From positions 143,585 to 207,584 of the forward strand of contig NZ_JAIJZW010000005.1 of NCBI RefSeq assembly GCF_019753765.1: a stretch of DNA of 64,000 bases, written 5' to 3'. Origin of the DNA: Microbacterium marinilacus. Its GTDB lineage: Bacteria > Actinomycetota > Actinomycetes > Actinomycetales > Microbacteriaceae. The notes under the pieces were generated by a model, which ran no database searches, was not told the DNA's origin, and saw only the letters and a program-made list of their open reading frames with translations. Made by a program: the position numbers and the translations under genes. Shown piece by piece: positions 42,971 to 50,492 of this stretch (position 1 is its first letter; every line of letters starts with the position of its first letter).

Positions 42971-44470
42971 TCACTCGGGTGCGCGCACGTGCGGGTCGAC
43001 GGGACGGCCGTCGCCGTCGACGGCGCGCACCTCGCGCCCCTCGGGGTCGAAGATCTGCACGGGGATGAGGCCGGTCCCGTGCGCGTCGGGATGCACGAGA
43101 GCCGCGGCCGCCGGCCCTCTCACGGCGTCGTGCGCCGAGATCGCGGCGTCGCCCGAACGTCGCTGGTTCAGCAGCAGGTTCAGCAGGATCGCCGCGATCG
43201 CACCGGCGCTGATGCCCGACTCGAAGATCAGGCCGAACCAGTCGGGGAAGCGGTCGTAGATCGCCGGCGTGACGGTCGGCAGCAGCGCAAGGCCCACCGA
43301 CAGCGCCACGATCAGCACGTTGCGGTTGTCGAAGCGCACCTTCGCGAGCGTGCGGATGCCGCTCGCGGCGACCATCCCGAACAGCGCGATGCCCGCGCCG
43401 CCGAGCACGGCCCGCGGCACCCCCTCCACGACCGCCGACACCTTCGGCAGCAGGCCGAGGACGACGAGGATCGCGCCGGCCACCGCGGCGACGTACCGCG
43501 AGCGCACGCCCGTGAGCGAGACGAGGCCGACGTTCTGCGCGAACGCCGTGTAGGGGAAGGTGTTGAACACGCCGCCGATGAGGGTGCCCAGGCCGTCGGC
43601 ACGCAGGCCGTCCGCGAGCCGGCGACGGGTGACGGGACGGTCGACGATCTCGCCGACGGCGATCATGTCGCCGGTCGTCTCGGTCATGATCACCAGCCCG
43701 ACGATCAGCATCGACACGATCGACGCGAAGTCGAACGCCGGCAGCCCGAAGTGGAACGGCGTCACGATGCCGATCCACGCCGCGTCGGCCACGCCGGACC
43801 AGTCGACCATGCCCGGCACGAACAGCGCGGCGACCGTGCCGATCACCAGGCCGAGCAGCACCGACACGCGCTGCAGCGCCGGCGGCGCGAACCTCTCGAT
43901 CAGCACGATCACGGCGAGCGTGCCGGCCGCGAACGCGACGTTCAGCGGGTCGGCCGCGCCGTCCTCCGCCCCGTTCACGATCCAGCCCGCGGCCACGTCC
44001 ATCAGCGACAGGCCGATGATCAGGATGACGGTGCCCGTCACGATCGGCGGGAAGAAGCGCAGCAGCTGCGCGAAGAACGGCGCCACGAGCATCATGAACA
44101 GCCCGCACGCGATGGTCGCGCCGAAGACGGCCTCAATGCCGTGGCTCTGCCCGATCGCGATCATCGGCCCGACCGCGGCGAAGGTGACGCCCTGCATGAG
44201 CGGCAGCCGCACGCCGAACCGCCAGAATCCGATCGACTGCACCAGGGTGGCGATGCCGGCGACGAAGAGGTCCGCGCTGATCAGATAGGCGAGGTCGGCC
44301 GACTCGTAGCCGAGCGCGCCGCCGACGATCAGCGGCACCGCGACGGCGCCCGCGTACATCGCGAGCACGTGCTGGAGCCCCAGCGGGAGCAGCCGCGCGA
44401 GCGGCGGGATCGTGTCGACGCCGTTCGCGTCGGCGCGGGCGGACCGCGTGGTGGGGGCCGTCTCGGCCAT
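42971..44470 (-). CDS. NCS2-family urate/xanthine permease
   Basis: This 499-aa membrane protein of the nucleobase:cation symporter-2 family begins at helix 1 with LLPLGLQHVLAMYAGAVAVP. It has the QSIGFWRFGVRLPLMQGVTF motif and the NCS2 signature TETTGDMIAVGEIVDRP. Placement divergent from the urate genes supports urate or xanthine uptake (PucJ/PucK or UacT type). The TGTGAAG dyad lies about 100 bases upstream of the ATG at 44470, which has GAAGGAGGG as ribosome binding site. Confidence 0.9.
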   Translation of the reverse strand: MAETAPTTRSARADANGVDTIPPLARLLPLGLQHVLAMYAGAVAVPLIVGGALGYESADLAYLISADLFVAGIATLVQSIGFWRFGVRLPLMQGVTFAAVGPMIAIGQSHGIEAVFGATIACGLFMMLVAPFFAQLLRFFPPIVTGTVILIIGLSLMDVAAGWIVNGAEDGAADPLNVAFAAGTLAVIVLIERFAPPALQRVSVLLGLVIGTVAALFVPGMVDWSGVADAAWIGIVTPFHFGLPAFDFASIVSMLIVGLVIMTETTGDMIAVGEIVDRPVTRRRLADGLRADGLGTLIGGVFNTFPYTAFAQNVGLVSLTGVRSRYVAAVAGAILVVLGLLPKVSAVVEGVPRAVLGGAGIALFGMVAASGIRTLAKVRFDNRNVLIVALSVGLALLPTVTPAIYDRFPDWFGLIFESGISAGAIAAILLNLLLNQRRSGDAAISAHDAVRGPAAAALVHPDAHGTGLIPVQIFDPEGREVRAVDGDGRPVDPHVRAPE

Positions 44471-44572
44471 CCTGACCCTCCTTCTCCTGGGGCTCCGCCC
44501 TGCGCACGGCCCCGATGTGCCGCGAGCGTAGCCACGGGCCGTTTCGCCCGCGTTTCGGTCCGGCGACGGAAC

Positions 44573-44594
44573 GTGTGAAGTTCCGACTTCACGC
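44573..44594. promoter_or_regulatory. Second TGTGAAG dyad, likely XRE-cupin operator
   Basis: GTGTGAAG-TTCCGA-CTTCACGC shares arms, spacer length and spacer start (TT) with the dyad at 42140-42165. It lies between the divergent NCS2 permease and uraD. Confidence 0.7.
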
Positions 44595-44622
44595 CGTAAC
44601 GGAGGCGAAACAGGCGCCGCGC

Positions 44623-44628
44623 TAGCCT
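44623..44628 (+). promoter_or_regulatory. -10 box of uraD, leaderless spacing
   Basis: TAGCCT ends 6 bases before the GTG at 44635. Confidence 0.5.
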
Positions 44629-44634
44629 GATCGC

Positions 44635-45183
44635 GTGCTGCTGACCGAGTTCGAGTCCCTGCCCGCCGACGAGGCGGCGGACCTCGTGCGGGTGTGGGCC
44701 GACGTGCCGGCGTGGGTCGCGACGCTCGTCGCCGAGCGGCCGTACGGGTCGGTGTCGGCGCTCGCGGCGCGGGCCGCCGAGCTGGCCCGCGAGTGGACGG
44801 AGGGCGACCTCGACGCGGCGCTCGCGCAGCACCCGCGCATCGGCGACCGCCCGACGGGGCCCGGCGCCGAGGCGGGCCACTCGCGCCGCGAGCAGGCGTC
44901 CATGTCCGATGCAGCCGCCGGCATGCGGGAGAGCATCGCCGCCGGCAACGCCGAGTACGAGCGGCGCTTCGGGCGCGTGTTCCTGATCCGCGCCGCCGGC
45001 CGTTCCCCCGAGGAGATGCTCGGCGAGCTCGAGCGTCGCCTCGGCAACCCGCCCGAGGCGGAATGGCGCGAGGCCGCCGGGCAGCTCGCCGAGATCGCGC
45101 TGCTGCGCCTGCGCGCGGCGCTGCACGACGCCCAGCTCGGCGCCGAGCCCCGGCCCGACGCCGAGCCCACGGAGGAGCCCTGA
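44635..45183 (+). CDS. uraD: OHCU decarboxylase
   Basis: This 182-aa protein has the catalytic histidine in AQHPRIGD (about residue 66) and the SRREQASM and ELERRLGNPPEAEWREAAGQLAEIALLRL pattern of the family (given here as ERRLGNPPEAE and EIALLRL). It converts OHCU to (S)-allantoin, the last step of urate breakdown. It is the first gene of the urate operon and overlaps uraH by one base (TGATG). GTG start at 44635. Confidence 0.93.
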   Translation: MLLTEFESLPADEAADLVRVWADVPAWVATLVAERPYGSVSALAARAAELAREWTEGDLDAALAQHPRIGDRPTGPGAEAGHSRREQASMSDAAAGMRESIAAGNAEYERRFGRVFLIRAAGRSPEEMLGELERRLGNPPEAEWREAAGQLAEIALLRLRAALHDAQLGAEPRPDAEPTEEP

Positions 45184-45503
45184 TGCCGCACCTGACCACC
45201 CACGTGCTCGATGCCGCGTCCGGCACACCGGCGCGGGGCATCGGGCTGGCGCTCAGCACGGTCGCCGGAGAGCCCGTGGCGACCGGCGCGACGGACGCCG
45301 ACGGCCGCGCCGGCCTCGGGCCCGAGCTGCTCTCGCCCGGCGACTACACGCTGCGGTTCGACACCGGCGCCCACTTCGCGGCGGCCGGCGTCCCGTCCTT
45401 CTACCCGTTCGTCTCCGTGACCTTCACCGTGGCCGACGATCGGCACCTGCACGTGCCGATCCTGCTCAGCCCGTTCGCCTACTCCACCTACCGCGGGAGC
45501 TGA
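45183..45503 (+). CDS. uraH: 5-hydroxyisourate hydrolase
   Basis: This 106-aa transthyretin-like protein has the N-terminal LTTHVLDAASGTPA with the catalytic histidine H7, and ends in YRGS, the C-terminal signature of HIU hydrolases. It hydrolyses the product of urate oxidase to OHCU. It is translationally coupled to uraD (one-base overlap), and urate oxidase starts 3 bases after its stop. Confidence 0.95.
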   Translation: MPHLTTHVLDAASGTPARGIGLALSTVAGEPVATGATDADGRAGLGPELLSPGDYTLRFDTGAHFAAAGVPSFYPFVSVTFTVADDRHLHVPILLSPFAYSTYRGS

Positions 45504-45506
45504 CCG

Positions 45507-46424
45507 ATGTCCGACGTCACCGTCCACCTGGGACCGAACAAGTACGGCAAGGCCGAGAACCGCCTGGTGCGGATCACGCGCGACAGCGCCCGGCACGAGA
45601 TCGAGGACCTCAACATCACCTCGCAGCTGCGGGGCGAGGCGCTGGCCGGGTCGTTCCTGACCGGCGACAACTCGAGGATCGTCGCGACCGACACCCAGAA
45701 GAACACCATCTTCGCGCTCGCCAAGAAGCACGGCGTCGGGTCGCCGGAACGCTTCCTGACCGTGCTCGCAGAGCACTTCACGTCGAGCTTCGACTGGATC
45801 GAGGGCGGGCTGTGGCAGGCCGAGCAGTACGAGTGGGAGCGCATCGTCGTCGACGGCGCCGACCACGACCACTCGTTCGTGCGCAAGGGGCAGGGCACGC
45901 GACTCGCGACCGTGCAGGTCGTCGACGGCGCCACCCATGTCACGGGCGGCGTGAAGGATCTGGTCGTGCTGAAGTCGACGGGCTCGGAGTTCCGCGGGTA
46001 TCCGAAGACCGAGTACACGACGCTCCCCGAGACCGACGACCGCATCATAGCGACGTCCGTGACCGCGCGGTGGCGGTACCTGCCCGACGCGGTGGCGGAC
46101 GGGGTCGACTACGGCGAGGCGTACGCCGAGGTCACCCGGGTGCTGCTCGAGCAGTTCGCCGTGGTCCACTCGCTCGCCCTGCAGCAGACCCTCTACGAGA
46201 TGGGGAAGGCGGCCATCACCGCCCGTCCCGAGCTGGCGGAGATCCGGTTCGCGATGCCGAACAAGCACCACTTCGTCTACGACATCGGCCGCTTCGGTCT
46301 CGAGAACAACGGCGAGGTGTTCATCGCCGACGACCGCCCCTACGGTCTCATCGAGGGCACGGTGGTGCGCGACGGCGTGGACGACGCCCCCGACGCCTGG
46401 CGCGACGTCCCGACGTTCATCTGA
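45507..46424 (+). CDS. pucL: Urate oxidase (uricase)
   Basis: This 305-aa cofactor-free oxidase begins with LGPNKYGKAENRLVRITR and has the catalytic lysine in this segment (K15) and threonine T61 in ATDTQKN. It ends with the conserved FAMPNKHHFVYDIGRFGLEN (NKHH histidine). It oxidises urate to 5-hydroxyisourate and peroxide with oxygen. UraD, UraH and urate oxidase together complete urate to allantoin in one operon. The C-terminus is followed by copy 5 of the GAGACCG element. Confidence 0.95.
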   Translation: MSDVTVHLGPNKYGKAENRLVRITRDSARHEIEDLNITSQLRGEALAGSFLTGDNSRIVATDTQKNTIFALAKKHGVGSPERFLTVLAEHFTSSFDWIEGGLWQAEQYEWERIVVDGADHDHSFVRKGQGTRLATVQVVDGATHVTGGVKDLVVLKSTGSEFRGYPKTEYTTLPETDDRIIATSVTARWRYLPDAVADGVDYGEAYAEVTRVLLEQFAVVHSLALQQTLYEMGKAAITARPELAEIRFAMPNKHHFVYDIGRFGLENNGEVFIADDRPYGLIEGTVVRDGVDDAPDAWRDVPTFI

Positions 46425-46429
46425 AGCCC

Positions 46430-46575
46430 GCGAGACCGCACCCGCCCCGCGAGACCGCGATTCCCGCGCGACACCGCACCCGCCCGCGAGACCGCGACTC
46501 CCGCGCGAGACCATCGGCGGCGGCGCCGGTCTCGGACGGGAGTCGCGGTCTCGCGGACGGGATGCGGTGTCAGCG
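46430..46575. repeat. GAGACCG-word intergenic element, copy 5 (long hairpin)
   Basis: Five forward words and three inverted words lie between convergent pucL and modC. The centre is a hairpin of 29-base arms, 27 of them matching (46484-46512 with 46528-46556), with loop of 15. Pairing continues outward into ACACCGCA/TGCGGTGT. Confidence 0.8.
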
Positions 46576-47328
46576 GTCGGCGCGCAGGGCCGCCATGTCC
46601 ACCGCGGTCATCCACGGGTTGAGCGCGAGCATCGCGCGGCCGAACTCCGTCCGGGGCGCTCGGAGGGCCTCGTCGACGGCGCCGGCCTGAGCGATCCGGC
46701 CGCGCTCGATGACCACGAGCTCGTCGGCCAGCAGCAGGGCGTCGAGCGGGTCGTGCGTGATCATGATCGCGATGCGCCCCTGGGCCGCGCGTCGGAGCGC
46801 GGCGCGCAGGTCGGGCACGGCCGTGACGTCGAGGGCCGCGAGCGGCTCGTCGAGCAGCAGGAGGCTCGGCTCGGTGGCCAGGGCCCGGGCGAGGGCCACG
46901 CGCTGCGCCTGCCCTCCCGAGAGCCGCGACGGACGGCGATCGGCGAGATGCGCGGCGTCGAGCATGTCGAGGCGACGGTCGGCCTCCTCGGCCGCGGCCC
47001 CGCGGCCGACGCCGGCACGGTGGCGCAGGGGGAAGGCGACGTTCTCGCGCACCGACAGATGGGGGAAGAGCAACGGATCCTGCGAGAGCACCGCGATGGG
47101 GCGGCGATGAGCGGGCACGTCGACCCGGGCGTCCGTGTCGAGCAGCGTCCGCCCGTCGACCGCGACGCGCCCTCGGTCGGGGTGCAGCAGCCCCGCGAGG
47201 GCGTTCAGGATCGTCGACTTGCCGGCGCCGTTCGGTCCCATGACCGCGACGCAGCGGCCGGCGCCGACGGTCAGCTCGACGTCGACGTCCCGCTCCGTCA
47301 CGGAGAGCCGGAGCTCCAGGCCGGTCAT
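46570..47328 (-). CDS. modC: Molybdate ABC transporter ATP-binding protein
   Basis: This 252-aa ATPase has Walker [10 protein letters not shown], the signature LSGGQAQR, Walker [13 protein letters not shown] and the switch histidine in ITHDP. It would energise ModB for molybdate import. It lacks the C-terminal TOBE domain common in ModC, and a separate TOBE protein lies at 48982. The ATG at 47328 overlaps the modB stop by 4 bases. Confidence 0.9.
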   Translation of the reverse strand: MTGLELRLSVTERDVDVELTVGAGRCVAVMGPNGAGKSTILNALAGLLHPDRGRVAVDGRTLLDTDARVDVPAHRRPIAVLSQDPLLFPHLSVRENVAFPLRHRAGVGRGAAAEEADRRLDMLDAAHLADRRPSRLSGGQAQRVALARALATEPSLLLLDEPLAALDVTAVPDLRAALRRAAQGRIAIMITHDPLDALLLADELVVIERGRIAQAGAVDEALRAPRTEFGRAMLALNPWMTAVDMAALRADR

Positions 47329-48122
47329 GTCCGCAGCCCCCGTTGGCGGGAGGCGGTGAGCAGCACCCCGACGAGCGCGACGATCACCAGCAGCAGCGAG
47401 AGGGCGACGGCGACGTCGGGATCGACCTCGCGCTGCAGGTAGATCTCCAGCGGAAGGGTCCGCGTCGTCCCCTGATAGCTGCCGGCGAAGGTGAGGGTCG
47501 CCCCGAACTCGCCGAGCGAGCGCGCGAAGGCCAGCACGGCGCCCGAGATCAGGGCGGGCAGCATGAGCGGCAGACTGATCCGCCGCAGCACCACGGACGG
47601 CGAGGCGCCCAGCGTCGCCGCCACCAGCTCGTAGGGGCGGTGCTCGAGCCGCAGGGCCCCCTCGAGGCTCAGCACCAGGAAGGGCAGCGAGACGAAGGCC
47701 TGCGCGAGCACCACCGCCGTCGTCGTGAAGCCGATCCGGATCCCGCCGAGCTCGAGCGCCTCGCCGAGCAGGCCGTTGCGCCCGAAGGCGTAGAGCAGAG
47801 CGAGCCCTCCGACCACGGGAGGCAGCACGAGGGGCAGCAGCACCACCGCGCGGACGAGGGCGAGGCCGCGGAACGCGCTGCGGGCGAGGACGAAGGCGAG
47901 CGGCACGCCGAGGACGACGCAGATCGCCGTGCTGAGCGCCGCGGTGCGGACGCTCAGCCACAGCGCGTCGAGGGACGCCTCGGTCGTCAGCAGCGCCGGC
48001 AGCGCCGGCCAGTCGACGCGCGAGAGCAGCCCGGCGAGCGGAAGCAGCACCAGTGCCGCGCCCGCGGCCGCCGGGATGTAGAGCCACCCCGGGATGCGCG
48101 TCCCGCCGCCTCGTGCGGTCAC
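47325..48122 (-). CDS. modB: Molybdate ABC transporter permease
   Basis: This 265-aa membrane protein has about six helices and the EAA-type loop [21 protein letters not shown], followed by [20 protein letters not shown], which is characteristic of ModB. The GTG start at 48122 overlaps the modA stop by 4 bases. It sits between modA and modC in one operon, whose molybdate would supply the molybdenum enzyme encoded at 26-31 kb. Confidence 0.92.
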   Translation of the reverse strand: MTARGGGTRIPGWLYIPAAAGAALVLLPLAGLLSRVDWPALPALLTTEASLDALWLSVRTAALSTAICVVLGVPLAFVLARSAFRGLALVRAVVLLPLVLPPVVGGLALLYAFGRNGLLGEALELGGIRIGFTTTAVVLAQAFVSLPFLVLSLEGALRLEHRPYELVAATLGASPSVVLRRISLPLMLPALISGAVLAFARSLGEFGATLTFAGSYQGTTRTLPLEIYLQREVDPDVAVALSLLLVIVALVGVLLTASRQRGLRT

Positions 48123-48916
48123 GGGGCGAGGAAGCCGTACTCGGCGAGCACCGCCTGCCCCTCGTCGCCGGTCACGAACGAGACGAAGTCGGCCGCCAGC
48201 TCCGCGTCCTCCGCGGCGCCGAGCGCGGCGATCGGATAGTCGTTCACGACGTCCGCCGCCTCGTCGAACGCCACGCGGTGAACGGCGTCGCCCGCGGCCT
48301 CGGCGTCGGTGACATAGACGAGGCCGGCGTCGGCCTCGCCGCTGGTCACCCGACCGAGCACGTCCGTCACGCTCTGCTCCTCGCTCACCGGGTTCAACGT
48401 CAGCCCGGCGTCCTCGGCGACGGTGGCGGTCGCCGCCCCGCACGGGACCTGGGCGGCGCAGACGACGAGGTCGACGTCCTCGCCGGCGATGTCGGCGAGC
48501 GTCTCGATTCTGGCGGGGTTGTCCGGCGGGGTCACGATCTCGAGGGTGTTGCGCGCGAACACCGCGGCGTCTCCCTCCACCAGGCCGGCCTCGACGGCCT
48601 TGTCCATGTTGGCCTCGTCGGCGCTCGCGAACACGTCGCCGGGGGCTCCCTCGGACAGCTGCGTCACCAGGCTCGAGCTGCCCGCGAACGTGAACTCGAC
48701 CGTGACGCCGTCGTGCTCGGCCTCGAACAGCCCGCCGATCTCGGTGAACGCGTTCTGCAGCGACGCGGCCGCGGCGACCGTCAACGTGCGCGGCTCGGAG
48801 GGAGCCTCCGACGCGGGCGTCTCGGACGCGGCCGTCCCGCCGTCTCCCGCGGCGCACCCCGACAGGGCGATGGCCGCCAGCGCGGCGACGATGACGGATC
48901 CATGGACTCGCTTCAT
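48119..48916 (-). CDS. modA: Molybdate-binding lipoprotein
   Basis: This 265-aa protein has a lipoprotein signal with lipobox ALSGC (C21), a Thr/Ser/Glu-rich linker, and the ModA fold ([42 protein letters not shown] as [10 protein letters not shown] and [11 protein letters not shown]). It captures molybdate outside the cell for ModBC. The ATG at 48916 follows AGGAGAG. It is the first gene of modABC. Confidence 0.93.
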   Translation of the reverse strand: MKRVHGSVIVAALAAIALSGCAAGDGGTAASETPASEAPSEPRTLTVAAAASLQNAFTEIGGLFEAEHDGVTVEFTFAGSSSLVTQLSEGAPGDVFASADEANMDKAVEAGLVEGDAAVFARNTLEIVTPPDNPARIETLADIAGEDVDLVVCAAQVPCGAATATVAEDAGLTLNPVSEEQSVTDVLGRVTSGEADAGLVYVTDAEAAGDAVHRVAFDEAADVVNDYPIAALGAAEDAELAADFVSFVTGDEGQAVLAEYGFLAP

Positions 48917-48981
48917 GCGGACTCTCCTCTGGGGCGGGCTGTCTGGGGTGGGAAGGGCGGGCATCCGGTCGCCGCGACTCG

Positions 48982-49383
48982 TCAGTCGCGCGCGACCTCG
49001 ACGGTGACCTGGGTGGCCTTGACGCTGGCGACGGCGACGGATCCCGGCTGGATCCCGAGCTCGTGCACGGCCTCGGTGCTCATGAGCGACACCACGCGAT
49101 GGGGCCCGCACTGCAGCTCGACCTGGCTCATCACGGTGTCGGAGAGCACGCGGGTGACGAGGCCGACGAAGCGGTTGCGGGCCGAGCTCGCCACGTCGCC
49201 GAGCGGATCTGCGGGCGCGGAGGCCCGATCGCGCGCGAACTCGGCGAGCGCGAGGCCGTCGACGACCTTCCGCCCACGGTCGTCCGTCTCCGCGGCGAGC
49301 GCGCCCTGATCCATCCAGCGGCGCACCGTGTCATCGCTCACACCGAGGAACGCCGCCGCGTCGGCAATCCGTATCTGCGTCAT
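48982..49383 (-). CDS. MerR-type HTH plus TOBE (molbindin) protein
   Basis: This 133-aa protein has an N-terminal MerR-like HTH ([22 protein letters not shown]) and a C-terminal TOBE domain (about 65-130; [27 protein letters not shown] as [17 protein letters not shown]). TOBE domains bind molybdate or tungstate. It lies 65 bases upstream of modA in the same direction, so it should sense molybdate and control modABC, or store the metal. A dyad covers its own start codon (49382-49399), suggesting autoregulation. Confidence 0.88.
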   Translation of the reverse strand: MTQIRIADAAAFLGVSDDTVRRWMDQGALAAETDDRGRKVVDGLALAEFARDRASAPADPLGDVASSARNRFVGLVTRVLSDTVMSQVELQCGPHRVVSLMSTEAVHELGIQPGSVAVASVKATQVTVEVARD

Positions 49384-49399
49384 AGATCAATGAATCTAT
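49382..49399. promoter_or_regulatory. Dyad ATAGAT-N6-ATCTAT over the molbindin start
   Basis: 6-bp perfect arms, extended on both sides by GCGT/ACGC with one extra base, cover the start codon and a minus-strand TATAGA box. It is a candidate autoregulatory site of the MerR-TOBE protein. Confidence 0.55.
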
Positions 49400-49445
49400 A
49401 CGCAGATGCGGTTTCACCGGAAGCGCAGCGCGGATGAGACGCCGC

Positions 49446-49862
49446 TCACCCGCCCAGATCCCAAGGGTTCAGAATGGCGATCCCGGTGCGCTCGACGTCC
49501 TTGACGTTCCGTGTCACGAGCGTGACTCCATGGACCAGCGCGGTCGCCGCGATCAGTGCATCCATCTGAGGCATCGGATCGGGGGCCTGAAATCCCGCGG
49601 CCGCGAGGGCGACTCTTTCGTCGACAGGAAGGATCCGGCCGGCGAAGAGAGGTCGCACCGCATCGTCGAGCCAGACTCGTAGCCGTGCGCCCGACGCCGG
49701 GTCGCGCCGCTCGGCCCGGCGGACGCCGACGTCCAACTCGAGCACAGTGATCACGCTGATCGCGATCTCATCCTCGGCACGTGCAGACATCCATGCGTCC
49801 AGCGACGCAGACGTGCCCTCGTAGTGGTCACTCAGGATGTTCGTGTCGAGCAGGTATCTCAC
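49446..49862 (-). CDS. vapC: PIN-domain toxin (VapC type)
   Basis: This 138-aa PIN ribonuclease has the acidic active site D6 (LLDTNILSD), E42 (VLELDVG), D101 (QMDALIAATAL) and the final acidic pair in TRNVKDVERTGI. VapC toxins cut specific RNAs, often tRNA, when released from their antitoxin. Its ATG overlaps the antitoxin stop by 4 bases, the usual coupled order. It lies downstream of the antitoxin in a two-gene operon. Confidence 0.9.
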   Translation of the reverse strand: MRYLLDTNILSDHYEGTSASLDAWMSARAEDEIAISVITVLELDVGVRRAERRDPASGARLRVWLDDAVRPLFAGRILPVDERVALAAAGFQAPDPMPQMDALIAATALVHGVTLVTRNVKDVERTGIAILNPWDLGG

Positions 49863-50104
49863 AGCTCCGGCACCCGCCTGTCGTCGACGCCCCGCTCCGG
49901 CAGGTCGAATTCGACGGTCGCACCACGAGGCTTGAGTCGGTCGCCGACAAGTCGCCCGCGTCCGACGAGATCGTCGTATGCGACCGCGGCCAGCAGGACA
50001 TGGGATTCGCGCCCACGATCGGTGATCACCACGGGTTCATGATCGGCCGCTCGCTTGGCGGCGCTGACATCGCGGTTGAACTCACGACTGCTGATCGTGC
50101 GCAT
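49859..50104 (-). CDS. Phd/YefM-family antitoxin
   Basis: This 81-aa protein begins MRTISSREFNRDVSAAKRAA and has VVITDRGRESHVLLA, the DNA-binding Phd fold, with an acidic Leu/Glu-rich C-terminus that would wrap the toxin. It pairs with the PIN toxin overlapping it. The ATG at 50104 follows GGGGGTGAG. An 8-bp dyad upstream (50119-50135) is the probable operator bound by the complex. Confidence 0.9.
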   Translation of the reverse strand: MRTISSREFNRDVSAAKRAADHEPVVITDRGRESHVLLAAVAYDDLVGRGRLVGDRLKPRGATVEFDLPERGVDDRRVPEL

Positions 50105-50118
50105 CGCTCACCCCCAAG

Positions 50119-50135
50119 GTAGGTACCGTACCTAC
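50119..50135. promoter_or_regulatory. Operator dyad of the toxin-antitoxin operon
   Basis: GTAGGTAC-C-GTACCTAC is a perfect 8-bp dyad, 15 bases upstream of the antitoxin ATG. A minus-strand TAAGAT (50136-50141) next to it fits a -10 box. Confidence 0.75.
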
Positions 50136-50216
50136 ATCTTATCTCGCAAGGGCTCGGCTAGACAGGCACTCCGACCCTTCCCGCGTCTCACACCCCATCG
50201 TGTTGCACGCGAGGAC

Positions 50217-50357
50217 ATGGCCGAGTCGGCACCTGCCGAAGAGGCTGTGGACGAGGAGCCGGCGCCCACCGAACCCGAGTATGCCGTCGCTCAGGCCAAC
50301 GACGGGCCTGTGATCGGCCGCGGCGATCAGTCCGTCCCTCAGAAGCCGCCGCGGTGA
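50217..50357 (+). CDS. Possible 46-aa acidic protein
   Basis: An ATG with GAGG just upstream opens 46 codons (MAESAPAEEAVDEEPAPTEP..., rich in Glu, Ala and Pro), ending 12 bases from the tRNA. It looks disordered and was not recognised. The ribosome binding site is too close to the ATG, and chance ORFs are frequent at this GC, so it is weakly supported. Confidence 0.25.
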   Translation: MAESAPAEEAVDEEPAPTEPEYAVAQANDGPVIGRGDQSVPQKPPR

Positions 50358-50368
50358 CGGCGTCGCGG

Positions 50369-50441
50369 TGCCGGCTACCGGGTTCGAACCGATGACCCCC
50401 TGTTTACAAGACAGGTGCTCTACCAACTGAGCTAAGCCGGC
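50369..50441 (-). tRNA. tRNA-Thr (anticodon TGT)
   Basis: The minus strand folds as a full cloverleaf: 7-bp acceptor stem GCCGGCT/AGCCGGC, D-arm with AGCTCAGTTGGTAGAGC, anticodon stem CCTGT/ACAGG with loop CTTGTAA (anticodon TGT), and T-arm with GGTTCGAACC. The CCA end is not encoded. TGT reads ACA and ACG threonine codons. Confidence 0.97.
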
Positions 50442-50492
50442 GTGTCCGTCAGGACCAGTCGAGCATACCGAGCCGCGGGCCCGGGCCCGGCC

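Noticed and set aside
50139..50426. 95-codon minus-strand frame over the tRNA
   Set aside because: It covers the tRNA-Thr gene on the same strand and has no ribosome binding site.
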